The notes: generated by a model from the letters alone, not told the origin. A stretch of 64,000 nucleotides of DNA from RHKX01 sp963823565 (GCA_963823565.1 CAWGLR010000003.1:1116001-1180000), one strand, 5' to 3'; positions 34,227-42,978 are shown, numbered from the stretch's first letter. A program made the numbers and translations.

Positions 34227-34831
34227 TGGCCGGCACCCAGCCGCTGCGGATCGGGGTTCTCGCCTCCCAGGGGGACTTCGCCGCGCACCTGCGGATGCTC
34301 GAGGAGCTGGGGGCCGAGGCGGTCGAGGTCCGCACCCCGGACCAGTTCGACGCGCTCGACGCGCTAGTGATCCCGGGCGGCGAGAGCACGACGATCACGA
34401 GGGCGATCGATCGCGACGGCCTCGCCGGCCCGATCAAGGGCCTGGCCGCCGCGGGCCGGCCCGTGCTCGGGACGTGCGCCGGGATGATCGTCTGCGACGC
34501 GGACCACCTCGGCCTCGTCGACGCGCGCGCCCGCCGCAACGCCTTCGGGCGGCAGCTCCAGAGCTTCGAGGCCGAGCTCGACTTCGAGGGGATCGGCACC
34601 GAGCCGATCACCGCCGTCTTCATCCGCGCGCCGTGGATCGAGTCGGCCGGACCGGAGGTCGAGGTGCTCGCCAGCTGGGAGGGGCACCCCGTCGCGGTCC
34701 GCCAGCAGGGCGTGCTGCTGTGCGCGTTCCATCCCGAGTTGTCAGGCGACTCCCGGGTACACGCGCTGCTGATGGCCATGGCTACGTCGGCTCGCGAGTG
34801 CGGCGCCGGGAAGGAAGAGGTGAGTCGATGA
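34226..34831 (+). CDS. pdxT: PLP synthase glutaminase subunit PdxT
   Basis: A 201-residue class I glutamine amidotransferase that supplies ammonia to PdxS. The oxyanion region PGGESTTITR, the nucleophile in LGTCAGMIV and the catalytic His in FHPELSGD are all present, as is IRAPWIE. GTG start overlapping the pdxS stop (TAGTG), and the stop overlaps the next gene's ATG, so pdxS-pdxT-aminopeptidase form one operon. Confidence 0.94.
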   Translation: MAGTQPLRIGVLASQGDFAAHLRMLEELGAEAVEVRTPDQFDALDALVIPGGESTTITRAIDRDGLAGPIKGLAAAGRPVLGTCAGMIVCDADHLGLVDARARRNAFGRQLQSFEAELDFEGIGTEPITAVFIRAPWIESAGPEVEVLASWEGHPVAVRQQGVLLCAFHPELSGDSRVHALLMAMATSARECGAGKEEVSR

Positions 34832-35931
34832 GGGATCCCAGGGTGGCGGGGCTGGCGCGGGTGCTGACGCACTACTCGCTCGAGATCCAGCCGGGCCAGG
34901 TCTGCCTGATCCAGGGCGGCACGGCCGCGGAGCCGCTGATGCAGGCGCTGTACGAGGAGATCCTCGAAGCCGGCGCTCATCCGATCGTCGACATGGCGAT
35001 GGATGGCGCCGAAGCGGCGTTCTTCGCCAAGGCGAACGACGAGCAGCTGCAGTGGGTGGCGCCGCCGCTGGCCTGGGCGATGGAGAACGCCGACGCCCGC
35101 GTCCGGATCCTCTCCGACGTCAACACGCGCGAACTCTCCTCGATCCCGCCGGAGCGGCAGCAGCTGCGCCAGAAGGCGATGCACCCGCTGATGCAGACGA
35201 TGATGGAGCGCAGCGCGAGCGGCGACCTGCGCTGGAACGTGACCCTGTTCCCGACGAACGCCTACGCCTCGGCAGCCGAGATGAGCCTCGCCGAGTACGA
35301 GGACTTCTACTTTCGCGCCTGCCTCGCCGACCAGGAGGACCCCGTCGTCGCCTGGAAGGACGCCGCCGCGGAGACCAACCGGCTCGCGGAGTGGATCGAG
35401 GGCCGGGAAGAGGTCGTCATCGAGGGCCCCGGGACGAGCCTGAAGCTGAACGTCGCCGGCCGCCACTTCAAGCCGGCCGACGGCAAGTACAACCTGCCCG
35501 ACGGCGAGTTCTTCACCGGCCCGGTCGAGGACTCCGCCGAGGGCGAGATCACCTTCCACCTGCCGACGTCCTACACCGGCCGGGAGGTGGCGGGCGTCCG
35601 CCTCCGATTCGAGGCGGGCAAGGTCGTCGACGCGACCGCCGAGCGCGGGGAGGAGTTCCTCCACACGGTCCTCGACACCGACGAGGGCGCCCGCCGGCTC
35701 GGCGAGCTCGGCATCGGGACGAACTTCGGCATCGCCGACGGCACCGGGGAGATCCTGCTCGACGAGAAGATCGGCGGGACCGTCCACCTCGCGATCGGCG
35801 CCAGCTATCCCGAGACCGGCGGCGTCAACGAGTCCGCGGTCCACTGGGACATGATCTGCGACCTGCGCCGGGGCGGCAGCATCACGGTGGACGGGGAAGT
35901 GCTGCAGCGGGACGGGAAGTTCGTGGTCTAG
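34828..35931 (+). CDS. M29-family aminopeptidase
   Basis: A 367-residue metallo-aminopeptidase of the AmpS/thermophilic aminopeptidase family (M29). Visible motifs: the N-terminal LARVLTHYSLEIQPGQVCLIQGG, GPGTSLKLNVAGR, LPDGEFFTGPVEDSAEGEITF with metal-binding Glu/Asp, EFLHTVLDTDEGARRLGELGIGTN, and the C-terminal HLAIGASYPETGG and SAVHWDMICDLR containing the His/Asp ligands. GGAAGAGG ribosome site 6 nt before the ATG; start overlaps the pdxT stop (ATGA). Confidence 0.92.
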   Translation: MRDPRVAGLARVLTHYSLEIQPGQVCLIQGGTAAEPLMQALYEEILEAGAHPIVDMAMDGAEAAFFAKANDEQLQWVAPPLAWAMENADARVRILSDVNTRELSSIPPERQQLRQKAMHPLMQTMMERSASGDLRWNVTLFPTNAYASAAEMSLAEYEDFYFRACLADQEDPVVAWKDAAAETNRLAEWIEGREEVVIEGPGTSLKLNVAGRHFKPADGKYNLPDGEFFTGPVEDSAEGEITFHLPTSYTGREVAGVRLRFEAGKVVDATAERGEEFLHTVLDTDEGARRLGELGIGTNFGIADGTGEILLDEKIGGTVHLAIGASYPETGGVNESAVHWDMICDLRRGGSITVDGEVLQRDGKFVV

Positions 35932-36105
35932 CGGGTGGCAGGTAGCAAGTAGCTACCAGCTACAGCGAGCGAAGCGAGCGTGCTACCCGCTGCTCACCGC
36001 AACTTTCCCGGCCCGGCGCTGTTCTTTCCCCACAGTCCCGATCCGCCACAAGAACGGCATCAACGCTTGCGGGAGCGCGACGTGCCGGCGGAGACGACGG
36101 ACTTT

Positions 36106-36151
36106 GACTAGGACCTGGGCTTCGATCCCCCCGTAGGCCCGGGTCCTAGTC
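36106..36151 (+). ncRNA. Strong hairpin with a C6 loop between the aminopeptidase and surface-protein genes
   Basis: Arms GACTAGGACCTGGGC and GCCCGGGTCCTAGTC (15 bp, one G-U) enclose a 16-nt loop containing CCCCCC. It sits in a 339-nt intergenic stretch (35932-36270). The single C-run hairpin recalls the actinobacterial 6C RNA motif, but only one such hairpin is visible. It could equally be a bidirectional terminator. The stretch also has a 7-nt periodic TAGC-rich patch at 35934-35970 and no gene. Confidence 0.3.
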
Positions 36152-36270
36152 GTGCTCGCCGCCTCGCTCCGCCTAATTCTTCGGTGGGACCCCGTTGCGG
36201 TTCGCCCTTTCACGTGTCCAGAATCGTGGATGGTCGCGACCTGCGGCCCTGGGTCGAGCAAGGGGAGTGG

Positions 36271-39174
36271 ATGGAACAGCGTCGTGCGTTCGGGGGGAAC
36301 CGGGCGATTGGGCCGCTGACCGGCGGGATCCTCGCGGCCGCGCTCTCCTTCGCCGCGCTGCTCCCGGCGGTCGGCTCCGAGGCACCGGCTCCCGGCACGG
36401 GCTCCGCGCCCGCGGCGGAGATCGCCGAGGGCTATGCGGACCTCCCGCTCGCGTTCGCGCCGACCGCGAGCGGCCCGCTCGACTACGCGGCCGCCGGTGA
36501 CGGTGGGTCGGTCATGCTCGGCTCCCGCGGGGCGGTGATCGTCCCGGCCTCGCCGCGTGCGGAGCCGCTGCGGATGTCGCTCCACGGCGCCGCCGCGGTC
36601 GAGCCGCGAGCGATGCAGAAGCTCCCGGGGGTCGTCAACGATCTCCGCGGCGACGACCCCTCGAGGTGGCGGACCGAGGTGCCGACCTTCCAGCGCGTGC
36701 GCTACGCGGGCGTCTACCCCGGGACCGCGCTCGACTTCCACGGGACCACGGGAACGCTCGAGTACGACTTCCGGCTCGCTCCCGGCGCCGACCCCGGCCG
36801 CATCGCCGTCGGGTTCGGTGGCGCGCCGCTGCGCGTCACCGACCGCGGCGCGCTCGTCGTCGGCTCCGGGGCCGGCAGGGTCCGTCAGGCGCCGCCCGTC
36901 GCCTACCAGCCGTCGTCCGGCGGCCGCGAGCCGGTCGAGGCGAGGTTCGCGATCGACGGGTACCGCGTCGGGTTCGAGCTCGGGGCATACGACCGGTCGC
37001 GGCCGCTCGTCATCGATCCGCTCTTCCTGAGCTATTCGACCTTCCTCGGCGGGCCCTCGAGCGCGACCGGGAGCGGGGACGATCGCGCCAAGGCGATCGC
37101 GATCGATTCGTCCGGCAACGCCTACGTCGCCGGCGAGACGAACTCGCGCACGTTCCCGACGACCTCCGGCGCCTACGACCAAACGCCCTCGAACGAGCAG
37201 ACCTACGGCACCGACGCATTCGTGACGAAGCTGAACCCGACGGGGACCGCGGTCGTCTACTCCACCTACCTCGGGGGCTTCTACTCCGAGGCCGCGAACG
37301 GGATCGCGGTCGACGGCTCCGGCAACGCCTACGTCACGGGGCAGACCGACTCGACCCGGACCGACGGGTCGGACCGGTTCCCGACGACCTCCGGCGCCTT
37401 CGTCTCCTCCGGGAACAACGGCATCGGGGACGTTTTCGTCACGAAGCTCAACCCGACGGGATCGGGCCTCGTCTACTCCTCGGTCTTCGGGGGCACCGGC
37501 ACCGAGCAGGCTCGCGGCATCGAGATCGACTCCGCCGGAAACGCGTACGTCGCGGGTGCCGCGTCGCAGTCGTTCAGCGCGCCCAACTTCCCGACGACCG
37601 CCGGCGCTTACCAGACGACCTACGGCGGCAACAGCGGCGACGGCTTCGTCACCAAGCTGAACTCCACGGGAAGCACGCTGGTGTACTCGACCTTGCTCGG
37701 CGGCACCGGCCAGGACGGGGTCAACGGGATCGCGATCGACTCGGCCGGGCGCGCCTACGTGGCCGGCTTCTCGACCGCCTTCTCCGGCAACGACTTCCCG
37801 ACGACCGCGGCCAACCGCTTCGCCGCCGTGGATCCCAACAGCACCGATGCCTTCCTCACCCGCTTCTCCGCCGACGGGACGAGCCTGGAGTACTCCACCG
37901 GCATCGGAACGGACGGCAGCGGCAGCAACGACGGCTCCGACGCCGCCATGGCGGTCGCGCTCGGTCCCGTCGCCGGCACCGCCTACATCACCGGCACCTC
38001 GTCGACGACCGGCCAGACCGGCGCCGACTTCCCGCTCAAGAACCAGTACGAGGGCCGCGACGGCTCCTGCTGCTTCGGCAACGACCTCTTCGTCAGCGAG
38101 TTCGACACGAACCAGTCGGGCGCGAACTCGCTCGTCTACTCGACGCTGATCGGCGGCAGCGGCACCGAGGCGGGCCTCGCGATCGCGGTCGACGGCGACG
38201 GCTCCGCCTACATCGGCGGCAACTCAGAGAACGCGAGCGGCACCAAGTACGACACGACCGCCGACGCGCTCGGCACCCCTTCGACTCGCGGCTCGGCGAT
38301 CGTGACCAAGGTCGTGCAGAGCGGCGCGAACGCCGCGACGCTCGGCTTCTCGACGACGATTCCGAACGGGGGGTTCGCCGGCGACTCGGTCACGGGGATC
38401 GCGCTGGACGAGACGACCGGCGACGTCTACGTGTCCGGGCAGTCCACCGGGAACGCGCCCGTCCAGACGACCGCCGGGGCGTTCCAGGGGTCGCACTCGG
38501 GCGAGGACGACGGCTTCGTCTCGAAGATCGCGATGGGCACCCCGCCTCCCGACACGACGCCGCCGGTGACCGCGATCGCGAGCGGGCCCGCCAACGGCTC
38601 CACGGTCACGAGCGCGCAGGTCAGCTTCGGCTTCAGCTCGAACGAGTCCGGCTCGACCTTCGAGTGCTCCTACGACGGCGCCGGGTTCGCCCCGTGCACG
38701 TCGCCCGGCCCGGGAACCACCGGGTCGGACTCGCGGACCCTGGCCGAGGGGCAGCACACGTTCCGGGTCCGCGCCCGGGACGCCTCGGCCAACGTCGACG
38801 CCTCGCCCGAGGAGCGCACGTTCACCGTCGACCTCCCGGCACCGCCCCCGCCGCCTCCGCCCCCGCCGCCCGACAGGACACCGCCCCAGACGACGATCAC
38901 CAAGGCGCCGCCGGCCAAGGTGAAGTCGAAGCAGCTGCCGGTCTCGGTCAGCGTCGCCTTCGCCTCCAGCGAGACGGGATCGACGTTCCGCTGCAGCGTC
39001 GACGGAGCTGCCGCCGCCGCCTGCTCCTCGCCGGCGACCTTCAAGCTCGCCAAGGGCGAGCACACGATCTCGGTGGCGGCCCGCGATCGCGCCGGGAACG
39101 CCGACGCCTCGCCGGCCACGGCCGAGGTCAAGGTCGAGAAGAAGAAGCGCAAGAAGCGGAAGCACGGCAAGTAG
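36271..39174 (+). CDS. Large secreted SBBP-repeat beta-propeller surface protein
   Basis: A 967-residue exported protein. Signal peptide near residues 15-40 (ILAAALSFAALLPAVGS). Residues ~50-250 match the DUF7948 domain usually found ahead of SBBP repeats (YAGVYPGTALDFHGT, PLVIDPLFLSYSTFLGG). Then come about eight SBBP propeller blades with the repeating pattern AIAIDSSGNAYVAGET, FPTTSGAY and DAFVTKLNPTG. The C-terminus has two Ig-like domains of the TFECSYDGAGF type separated by a Pro-rich linker of about eleven prolines, and ends in a Lys/Arg-rich tail. No anchor motif, so it is probably released or attached non-covalently. ATG at 36271 follows an AGGGGAG ribosome site. Confidence 0.88.
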   Translation: MEQRRAFGGNRAIGPLTGGILAAALSFAALLPAVGSEAPAPGTGSAPAAEIAEGYADLPLAFAPTASGPLDYAAAGDGGSVMLGSRGAVIVPASPRAEPLRMSLHGAAAVEPRAMQKLPGVVNDLRGDDPSRWRTEVPTFQRVRYAGVYPGTALDFHGTTGTLEYDFRLAPGADPGRIAVGFGGAPLRVTDRGALVVGSGAGRVRQAPPVAYQPSSGGREPVEARFAIDGYRVGFELGAYDRSRPLVIDPLFLSYSTFLGGPSSATGSGDDRAKAIAIDSSGNAYVAGETNSRTFPTTSGAYDQTPSNEQTYGTDAFVTKLNPTGTAVVYSTYLGGFYSEAANGIAVDGSGNAYVTGQTDSTRTDGSDRFPTTSGAFVSSGNNGIGDVFVTKLNPTGSGLVYSSVFGGTGTEQARGIEIDSAGNAYVAGAASQSFSAPNFPTTAGAYQTTYGGNSGDGFVTKLNSTGSTLVYSTLLGGTGQDGVNGIAIDSAGRAYVAGFSTAFSGNDFPTTAANRFAAVDPNSTDAFLTRFSADGTSLEYSTGIGTDGSGSNDGSDAAMAVALGPVAGTAYITGTSSTTGQTGADFPLKNQYEGRDGSCCFGNDLFVSEFDTNQSGANSLVYSTLIGGSGTEAGLAIAVDGDGSAYIGGNSENASGTKYDTTADALGTPSTRGSAIVTKVVQSGANAATLGFSTTIPNGGFAGDSVTGIALDETTGDVYVSGQSTGNAPVQTTAGAFQGSHSGEDDGFVSKIAMGTPPPDTTPPVTAIASGPANGSTVTSAQVSFGFSSNESGSTFECSYDGAGFAPCTSPGPGTTGSDSRTLAEGQHTFRVRARDASANVDASPEERTFTVDLPAPPPPPPPPPPDRTPPQTTITKAPPAKVKSKQLPVSVSVAFASSETGSTFRCSVDGAAAAACSSPATFKLAKGEHTISVAARDRAGNADASPATAEVKVEKKKRKKRKHGK

Positions 39175-39202
39175 CTTCCGAGGGCGAGCCCGCAGCGGCT
39201 TC

Positions 39203-39208
39203 TAGAAT
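39203..39208 (+). promoter_or_regulatory. -10 box of yebC
   Basis: TAGAAT ends 7 nt before the ATG at 39216: leaderless spacing, no ribosome site. Confidence 0.6.
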
Positions 39209-39215
39209 CGTCCTC

Positions 39216-39965
39216 ATGTCAGGACATTCGAAGTGGTCGTCGATCAAGCACAAGAAGGCGGCGACCGATGCCAAGCGGGGCAAGCTCTTCACGAAGCTGG
39301 CGCGCGCGATCACCGTCGCGGCGCGCGAGGGTGGCGGCGATCCGGACGCCAACGCCACGCTGGCGACGGCCATCCAGAAGGCCAAGGACCAGTCGATGCC
39401 CAAGGACAACATCCAGCGGGCGATCGATCGCGGCACGGGCGAGGGCTCCGACGGCGCGCAGATCGAGCGCATCGTCTACGAGGGCTACGGCCCCGGGGGC
39501 ACCGCGCTCCTCGTCGATGCGCTGACCGACAACCGCAACCGCACCGGCTCGGAGATCCGCCACGCGTTCGACCGCCACGGCGGCAGCCTCGGCGAGCCGA
39601 ACTCGGTCTCGTGGCAGTTCGAGAAGCGCGGTGTGATCCTGCTCGACGGCGACCGCTACGACGAGGAGGACCTGATGGTCGCGATCGACGCCGGCGCCGA
39701 GGACGTGGCGGCCGACGGCGACGTCCTCCGCGTCCTCACCGCGCCCTCCGGCCTCGCCGGCGTCCGCGCCGCCCTCGAGGCGGAGGGGGTCGAGATCGAG
39801 TCCGCCGACGTCGTCATGGACCCGAAGACGACCGTCGAGGTGGAGGAGAGCGACGCGAAGACGCTGCTGCGGCTGATGGACGCCCTCGAGGAGCACGACG
39901 ACGTCGAGGCCGTGCACGCGAACTTCGACATCTCCGAAGAGATCATGGAGCGGGCGCTGGCCTGA
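39216..39965 (+). CDS. yebC: YebC/PmpR-family protein
   Basis: A 249-residue YebC-family protein. The N-terminus MSGHSKWSSIKHKKAATDAKRGKLFTKLARAI and the segments GYGPGGTALLVDALTDNRNRT and FEKRGVI are signatures. Members act as DNA-binding regulators or, as shown more recently for some, relieve ribosome stalling at proline tracts. It heads the conserved yebC-ruvC-ruvA-ruvB cluster. Note that a proline-run protein lies directly upstream. Confidence 0.95.
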   Translation: MSGHSKWSSIKHKKAATDAKRGKLFTKLARAITVAAREGGGDPDANATLATAIQKAKDQSMPKDNIQRAIDRGTGEGSDGAQIERIVYEGYGPGGTALLVDALTDNRNRTGSEIRHAFDRHGGSLGEPNSVSWQFEKRGVILLDGDRYDEEDLMVAIDAGAEDVAADGDVLRVLTAPSGLAGVRAALEAEGVEIESADVVMDPKTTVEVEESDAKTLLRLMDALEEHDDVEAVHANFDISEEIMERALA

Positions 39966-40009
39966 CGTGGCAAGAAGGCATCCGGGCCCGGAGCGAGAAT
40001 CCAATACGG

Positions 40010-40548
40010 ATGCGAATCGTCATGGGCATCGACCCCGGCTGGCCAACACCGGCTTCGGGGTCGTCAGGGCCGCCGGCTCGAAGATGACCGCGATCGACGG
40101 CGGCACGATCGAGGTGCCGCCGGGGGAGCCCGCCGAGCAGCGGCTGCAGACGATCCACTCGGAGCTGAGCGAACTCATCGAGTGGCACTCGCCGGAGTCG
40201 ATCGCGCTCGAGAGCCTCTACTTCGGCAAGAACGTGCGCTCGGCGATGGCCGTCGGGCAGGCGCGGGGAGTCGTGATGCTCGCCGCCGCCGCGAAGGGCC
40301 TCGCCTGCTTCGACTACACGCCGCAGTCGGTCAAGCTCGCGGTCTGCGGCACCGGGTCCGCGGCCAAGGACCAGGTCAAGCACATGGTCGGGGTCCTGCT
40401 GAGCCTGCCGGTCGAGCCGCCATCCGACCACGCGGCCGACGCCCTCGCCGTCGCGGTCTGCCATGCCTCCCACCTTCAGGGCTCCGACGCGATTCCGGGG
40501 CCGCCCCAGCTCGCCGCACGGCCGCCGGAGCGGGTCGCCGTCCAGTGA
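40010..40548 (+). CDS. ruvC: Holliday junction resolvase RuvC, with a one-base frame break near its start
   Basis: RuvC cuts Holliday junctions delivered by RuvAB. From about residue 14 the protein is intact: NTGFGVV, ALESLYFGKNVRSAM with a catalytic Glu, and PSDHAADALAVAVCH with the final acidic pair. The N-terminal MRIVMGIDPG with the first catalytic Asp is encoded in the other frame from ATG 40010. The two join only if a C is restored in GACCCCGGC(C)TGGCC near 40038-40042. A deletion error is the simplest reading. The stop overlaps the ruvA GTG (GTGA). Confidence 0.88.
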
Positions 40549-41137
40549 TCGCCGCGGTTCGCGGCGAGGTCCTCTCCAGGCGCGTCGACCACGTCGTCGT
40601 CGACACCGGCGGCGTCGGCTATCGCCTCGCGGTCTCGGCCGAGACGCTTCGCTGCGTCCCCGCCGTCGGCGCAGGAGGTCTCGCTGCACGCGCACCTGAT
40701 CGTCCGCGACGACGCGCTGGCGCTCTTCGGCTTCGCCGACCGAGGAGGAGCGCGACCTCTTCCTGTCGCTGATCTCGGTCTCCGGGGTCGGGCCGAAGAT
40801 GGCGCTCGCCGCGCTCTCGGGCGGGCCGGTGAGCGAGCTGCTGCGGGCGATCGCCGCGGGCGACGCGAAGCGCTTCCAGGCGGTTCCCGGGATCGGCAAG
40901 CGCACCGCCGAGCGGATCATCGTCGAGCTGCGCGAGAAGGTCGCCGGACAGCTCGGCACCGAGGCGGCGGGCGGCGTCGAGGAGGAGTCCGGCCCGCGCG
41001 CCGAGGCGCGCCACGGGCTCCTCGGCCTCGGCTACAGCCCGGTCGAGGCGGAGCGGCTGCTCGGGTCGGCGTCGGGCGAGACGGCCGAGGACCTCCTCGC
41101 CTCCGCCCTGCGCGCCGGGCGCGAGCGGGCGGCCTGA
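40545..41137 (+). CDS. ruvA: Holliday junction helicase subunit RuvA, with two +1 frame breaks
   Basis: RuvA binds the four-way junction and recruits RuvB. Frame one gives VIAAVRGEVLSRRVDHVVVDTGGVGYRLAVSAETL (OB domain). One extra base at about 40673 leads into EVSLHAHLIVRDDALALFGFAD; a second at about 40741 (GACCGAGGAG for GACGAGGAG) leads into EEERDLFLSLISVSGVGPKMALAAL, the helix-hairpin-helix region (GIGKRTAERIIVELREK) and a C-terminal domain ending at 41137. All three segments are well conserved, so the gene is probably intact in the organism. Confidence 0.86.
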
Positions 41138-41169
41138 TGCCGTCGGGCGCCTAGTCCATCCTTGGTCCG

Positions 41170-42236
41170 ATGGGAATCGAGCGGATCCCACTGAACGAGG
41201 CGGCGATCGAGGCCGACGGCGAGCCGCGGATCGCCGACGCCCGCCCCGAGCGCGGGGAGGAGGAGCTCGACCGCAGCCTGCGGCCCTCGCCGGCTCGAGG
41301 ACTTCGTCAACCAGCGGCAGGTGACCGAGCAGCTCGGCGTCTTCATCGAGGCGGCGCGGCGCCGCGAGGAGCCGCTCGACCACGTCCTGCTCGCCGGCCC
41401 GCCCGGGCCTCGGCAAGACGTCGCTCGCCCACATCGTCGCCGCCGAGATGGGCGTGCCGCTGGTGCAGACCGCGGGCCCGGCGCTGGAGCGGAAGGGCGA
41501 CGTCGCGAGCTTCCTCACCACGCTCGAGCCCGGCAGCGTCTTCTTCATCGACGAGATCCATCGCCTGAACCGGGCGATCGAGGAGACGCTCTACCCGGCG
41601 ATGGAGGATCGGCGGCTCCCGGTGGTGCTCGGCCAGGGCGCCGGCGCCCGGACCGTCGAGCTCGACCTGCCGCCGTTCACGCTGATCGGCGCGACCACGC
41701 GGGCCGGCCTGCTGACGACGCCGCTCCGCGACCGGTTCGGCGTCAGCCATCGCCTCGAGCACTACGACCCCGCCGACCTCGCCGAGATCGTCGAGCGCTC
41801 GGCGCGGATCCTCGGCGTCGACATCGAGCCGCCGGGGACACTGGCGATCGCGACCCGCTCCCGCGGGACGCCGCGCGTCGCCAACCGGCTGCTCAAGCGC
41901 GTCCGCGACTTCGCCGAGGTCCGCGGCTCGGGCGTGATCACCGCCGAGCTCGCCGACGCCGCCCTCGCGATGCTGGAGGTCGACGAGGAGGGCCTCGACC
42001 GCCACGACCGCGCCATCCTCGAGGCGATCGGGGCGAAGTTCGGCGGCGGCCCCGTCGGCCTTTCGACCCTCGCCGCAGCCGTCGACGAGGAGCAGGACAC
42101 GATCGAGGACGTCTACGAGCCCTACCTGCTCCAGCGCGGCTTCATCAAGCGCACCCCGCGGGGCCGGGTGATCACCGAGCGGGGCGCCGCCCACCTCGGC
42201 ATCGCCCTCCCGAGCGGTCACGCGTCGCTGTTCTGA
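41170..42236 (+). CDS. ruvB: Holliday junction branch-migration ATPase RuvB, with two +1 frame breaks
   Basis: RuvB is the AAA+ motor of branch migration. The N-terminus ELDRSLRP is in frame one; an extra C near 41291 shifts to LEDFVNQRQVTEQLGVFIEAARRR; another extra base near 41407, exactly at the Walker A motif (expected GPPGLGKTSLAH), shifts to the third frame, which then runs uninterrupted: AEMGVPLVQTAGPALERKGD, FIDEIHRLNRAIEE (Walker B), IGATTRAGLLTTPLRDRFG (sensor I), and the winged-helix C-terminus with GPVGLSTLA and PYLLQRGFIKRTPRGR. As with ruvA and ruvC, errors are the likely cause. Confidence 0.87.
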
Positions 42237-42358
42237 GCCGCTCAGGACGGGGCAGTGGTTGCTCGCGCGTCCGGGGAGGGCGGAGCCACCAGCCGGGCTC
42301 GCTAGAGGGGCAGAGCGCCTCTCCGGGACCCAGCTCGGAGGCCGAGACGCAGCCGTGA

Positions 42359-42439
42359 GGGTGGTCGGGGGAGGGCCGCACGGCGCCTCCCCAAGAACCC
42401 GCCGAAGGCGGGCGCCGGGCAGACCTCCCCCGACCACCC
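42359..42439. ncRNA. Nested long hairpin between ruvB and the zinc-ribbon gene
   Basis: A perfect 16-bp stem (GGGTGGTCGGGGGAGG at 42359-42374 with CCTCCCCCGACCACCC at 42424-42439) encloses a second stem formed by CGGCGCC/GGCGCCG and an inner hairpin CCCGCC-GAA-GGCGGG. The rest of 42237-42480 is GC-rich with further short self-complementary pieces and no gene. It may terminate the ruv operon, be a structured RNA, or be a dispersed palindromic repeat; strand is undecided. Confidence 0.4.
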
Positions 42440-42467
42440 ACCCCCAAGGTTCACGAGGCCGATTCAC

Positions 42468-42473
42468 TAGCCT
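42468..42473 (+). promoter_or_regulatory. -10 box of the zinc-ribbon/PAS-like gene
   Basis: TAGCCT ends 7 nt before the GTG at 42481. Confidence 0.5.
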
Positions 42474-42480
42474 TCCGCCC

Positions 42481-42966
42481 GTGCCCTTCTTCATCTGCCC
42501 CAACTGCGGAAACCGCGTCCAGAGCGGCGAGCGCACGGCCGGCCTCACGAGCCGGCCGAAGGGCTGCCCGAAGTGCGGCTTCGGCTTCCTCTTCGAGCTC
42601 CTCGACGACTACTACCCGGCCCCCGAGGCGGCGTTCTTCACCTGCGACAAGCAGGGCCGCGTGCTCGACGTCGGGCGCGGCGGCTTCGAGCTGACCGGCC
42701 TCACCGACGAGGATGTGATCGGCCGGCCGGTCAAGGACGTGCTGGGGCTGGAGTGGATCGATCCCGGGGGCGGTGGCAAGGAGGCCGACACCGGCGGGGA
42801 CGGCGTCTCCGACCCGATCGAGACGACGCTCGAATGGGGCGTTCGCTCGCTCGGCAAGCGAGTCGCGGTGAACGCGGAGGGCGACCTGCCCGCGAAGGCC
42901 GTGGCCGACGTCTTCCCCGCCTATGACGACGACGGCGGGATGCTGCTCGTCCTCACCCCCGAGTAG
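42481..42966 (+). CDS. Zinc-ribbon plus PAS-like protein
   Basis: A 161-residue cytosolic protein. The N-terminal ~40 residues form a zinc ribbon (CPNCGNRVQSGER ... GCPKCGFGF, two CxxC pairs). The rest resembles a PAS fold: AAFFTCDKQGRVLDVGRGGFELTGLTDEDVIGRPVKDVLGLEW, and a final GMLLVLTPE strand. No output domain is attached. It lies between ruvB and secDF, where yajC is often found in related genomes; it is not YajC. Ligand and partner unknown. Confidence 0.65.
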   Translation: MPFFICPNCGNRVQSGERTAGLTSRPKGCPKCGFGFLFELLDDYYPAPEAAFFTCDKQGRVLDVGRGGFELTGLTDEDVIGRPVKDVLGLEWIDPGGGGKEADTGGDGVSDPIETTLEWGVRSLGKRVAVNAEGDLPAKAVADVFPAYDDDGGMLLVLTPE

Positions 42967-42978
42967 CGTCGGGGATTC

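Noticed and set aside
35934..35970. TAGC-rich patch with an apparent 7-nt period after the aminopeptidase gene
   Set aside because: Only about four imperfect units, with a small GGTAGC/GCTACC hairpin. Too short and degenerate to call a satellite, CRISPR or operator array.
36666..39215. Alternative plus-strand frame within the surface-protein gene that joins on to yebC
   Set aside because: The upstream part is a shifted-frame shadow of the SBBP repeats (Arg-rich). yebC has its own -10 box and the conserved MSGHSKW start at 39216.
33860..41410. Programmed +1 frameshifting in pdxS, ruvA and ruvB
   Set aside because: No shared slippery sequence, internal ribosome site or in-frame stop lies at the shift points, and the sites differ in context. 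Single-base errors explain them with fewer assumptions.
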